In this document: one piece after another, positions 6,410-6,482 of the stretch
Layout of the letters: every line of letters begins with the position of its first letter
Position numbering within the stretch: the stretch's first letter is position 1
Assembly: GCA_030154385.1 (NCBI GenBank)
Contig: JASKJZ010000149.1
Coordinates: forward strand, 1-6,482
DNA: 6,482 nucleotides
From: Clostridiales bacterium
Lineage (GTDB): Bacteria; Bacillota_A; Clostridia; Lachnospirales; Lachnospiraceae
Direction: 5' to 3'
Position numbers and translations under genes: made by a program
Notes under the pieces: generated by a model
Databases searched by the model: none
Told to the model about the DNA's origin: nothing
What the model saw: only the letters and a program-made list of their open reading frames with translations

Positions 6410-6482
6410 TTTTTCAATGACTTTGATATAGATTTTGTACTTTGATAACTGAATAAAACTATGTTTTGTTGATTTACAGCGG
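6410..6482 (+). other. AT-rich edge segment with a boxA-like motif
   Basis: This stretch, where the rest of dctM should continue, does not look like DctM in any minus-strand frame. On the plus strand, 6436-6455 begins TGTACTTTGATAACT, close to the Bacillota rRNA boxA antitermination sequence (TGTTCTTTGAAAACT). A 5-bp inverted repeat (AAAAC/GTTTT, about 6456-6468) lies just beyond. It could be the leader of an rRNA operon or of a mobile element inserted into dctM; only the edge is visible. Confidence 0.35.

Noticed and set aside
6436..6482. Annotating an rRNA gene at the right edge
   Set aside because: Only a boxA-like motif is visible; no 16S, 23S or tRNA sequence can be recognised in the remaining bases.

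Overview
The window reads as chromosomal DNA of an anaerobic Bacillota bacterium, most likely a Clostridia/Lachnospiraceae-type organism. The evidence is moderately AT-rich DNA, strong GGAGG-type ribosome binding sites, closely packed short operons, and a TRAP transporter beside hexuronate catabolism genes. Species cannot be named from sequence alone.

Left part (1-1898): a small regulon built around two tandem aldo/keto reductases on the minus strand. The first transcribed is a YghZ/L-glyceraldehyde-3-phosphate-reductase type enzyme (365-1363). The second is a different AKR that runs off the left edge (1-354). They are divergent from a MerR-family regulator on the plus strand (best start 1485). 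The 121-base divergent spacer holds a textbook MerR arrangement: a perfect 20-bp inverted repeat (1403-1422) overlapping a 19-bp spacer between a TTGACT -35 and a TATGAT -10 that read toward the AKR genes. This suggests an inducible carbonyl/electrophile-response or aldehyde-reducing unit.

Middle and right part (1965-6187): a minus-strand hexuronate (galacturonate branch) operon, read right to left. It begins with the 3' remnant of a TRAP transporter large permease gene (dctM-like). A LarA-like (DUF2088, nickel-pincer racemase/epimerase superfamily) protein follows, then tagaturonate reductase UxaB and altronate dehydratase UxaA. UxaB reduces D-tagaturonate to D-altronate and UxaA dehydrates that to 2-keto-3-deoxygluconate. 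uxaA and merR converge on a long hairpin that probably terminates both.

Two points deserve attention. First, a LarA homologue with most of the LarA catalytic residues sits between the transporter remnant and uxaBA, which suggests an uncharacterised sugar-acid (aldonate) C2 epimerase or racemase step. Second, the TRAP permease is recognisable only over about its last 70 residues. Upstream of that, no reading frame resembles DctM, and a boxA-like motif (as found in rRNA leaders) occurs on the plus strand, so the transporter gene appears interrupted at the right edge. No tRNA, CRISPR array or complete insertion sequence was seen.
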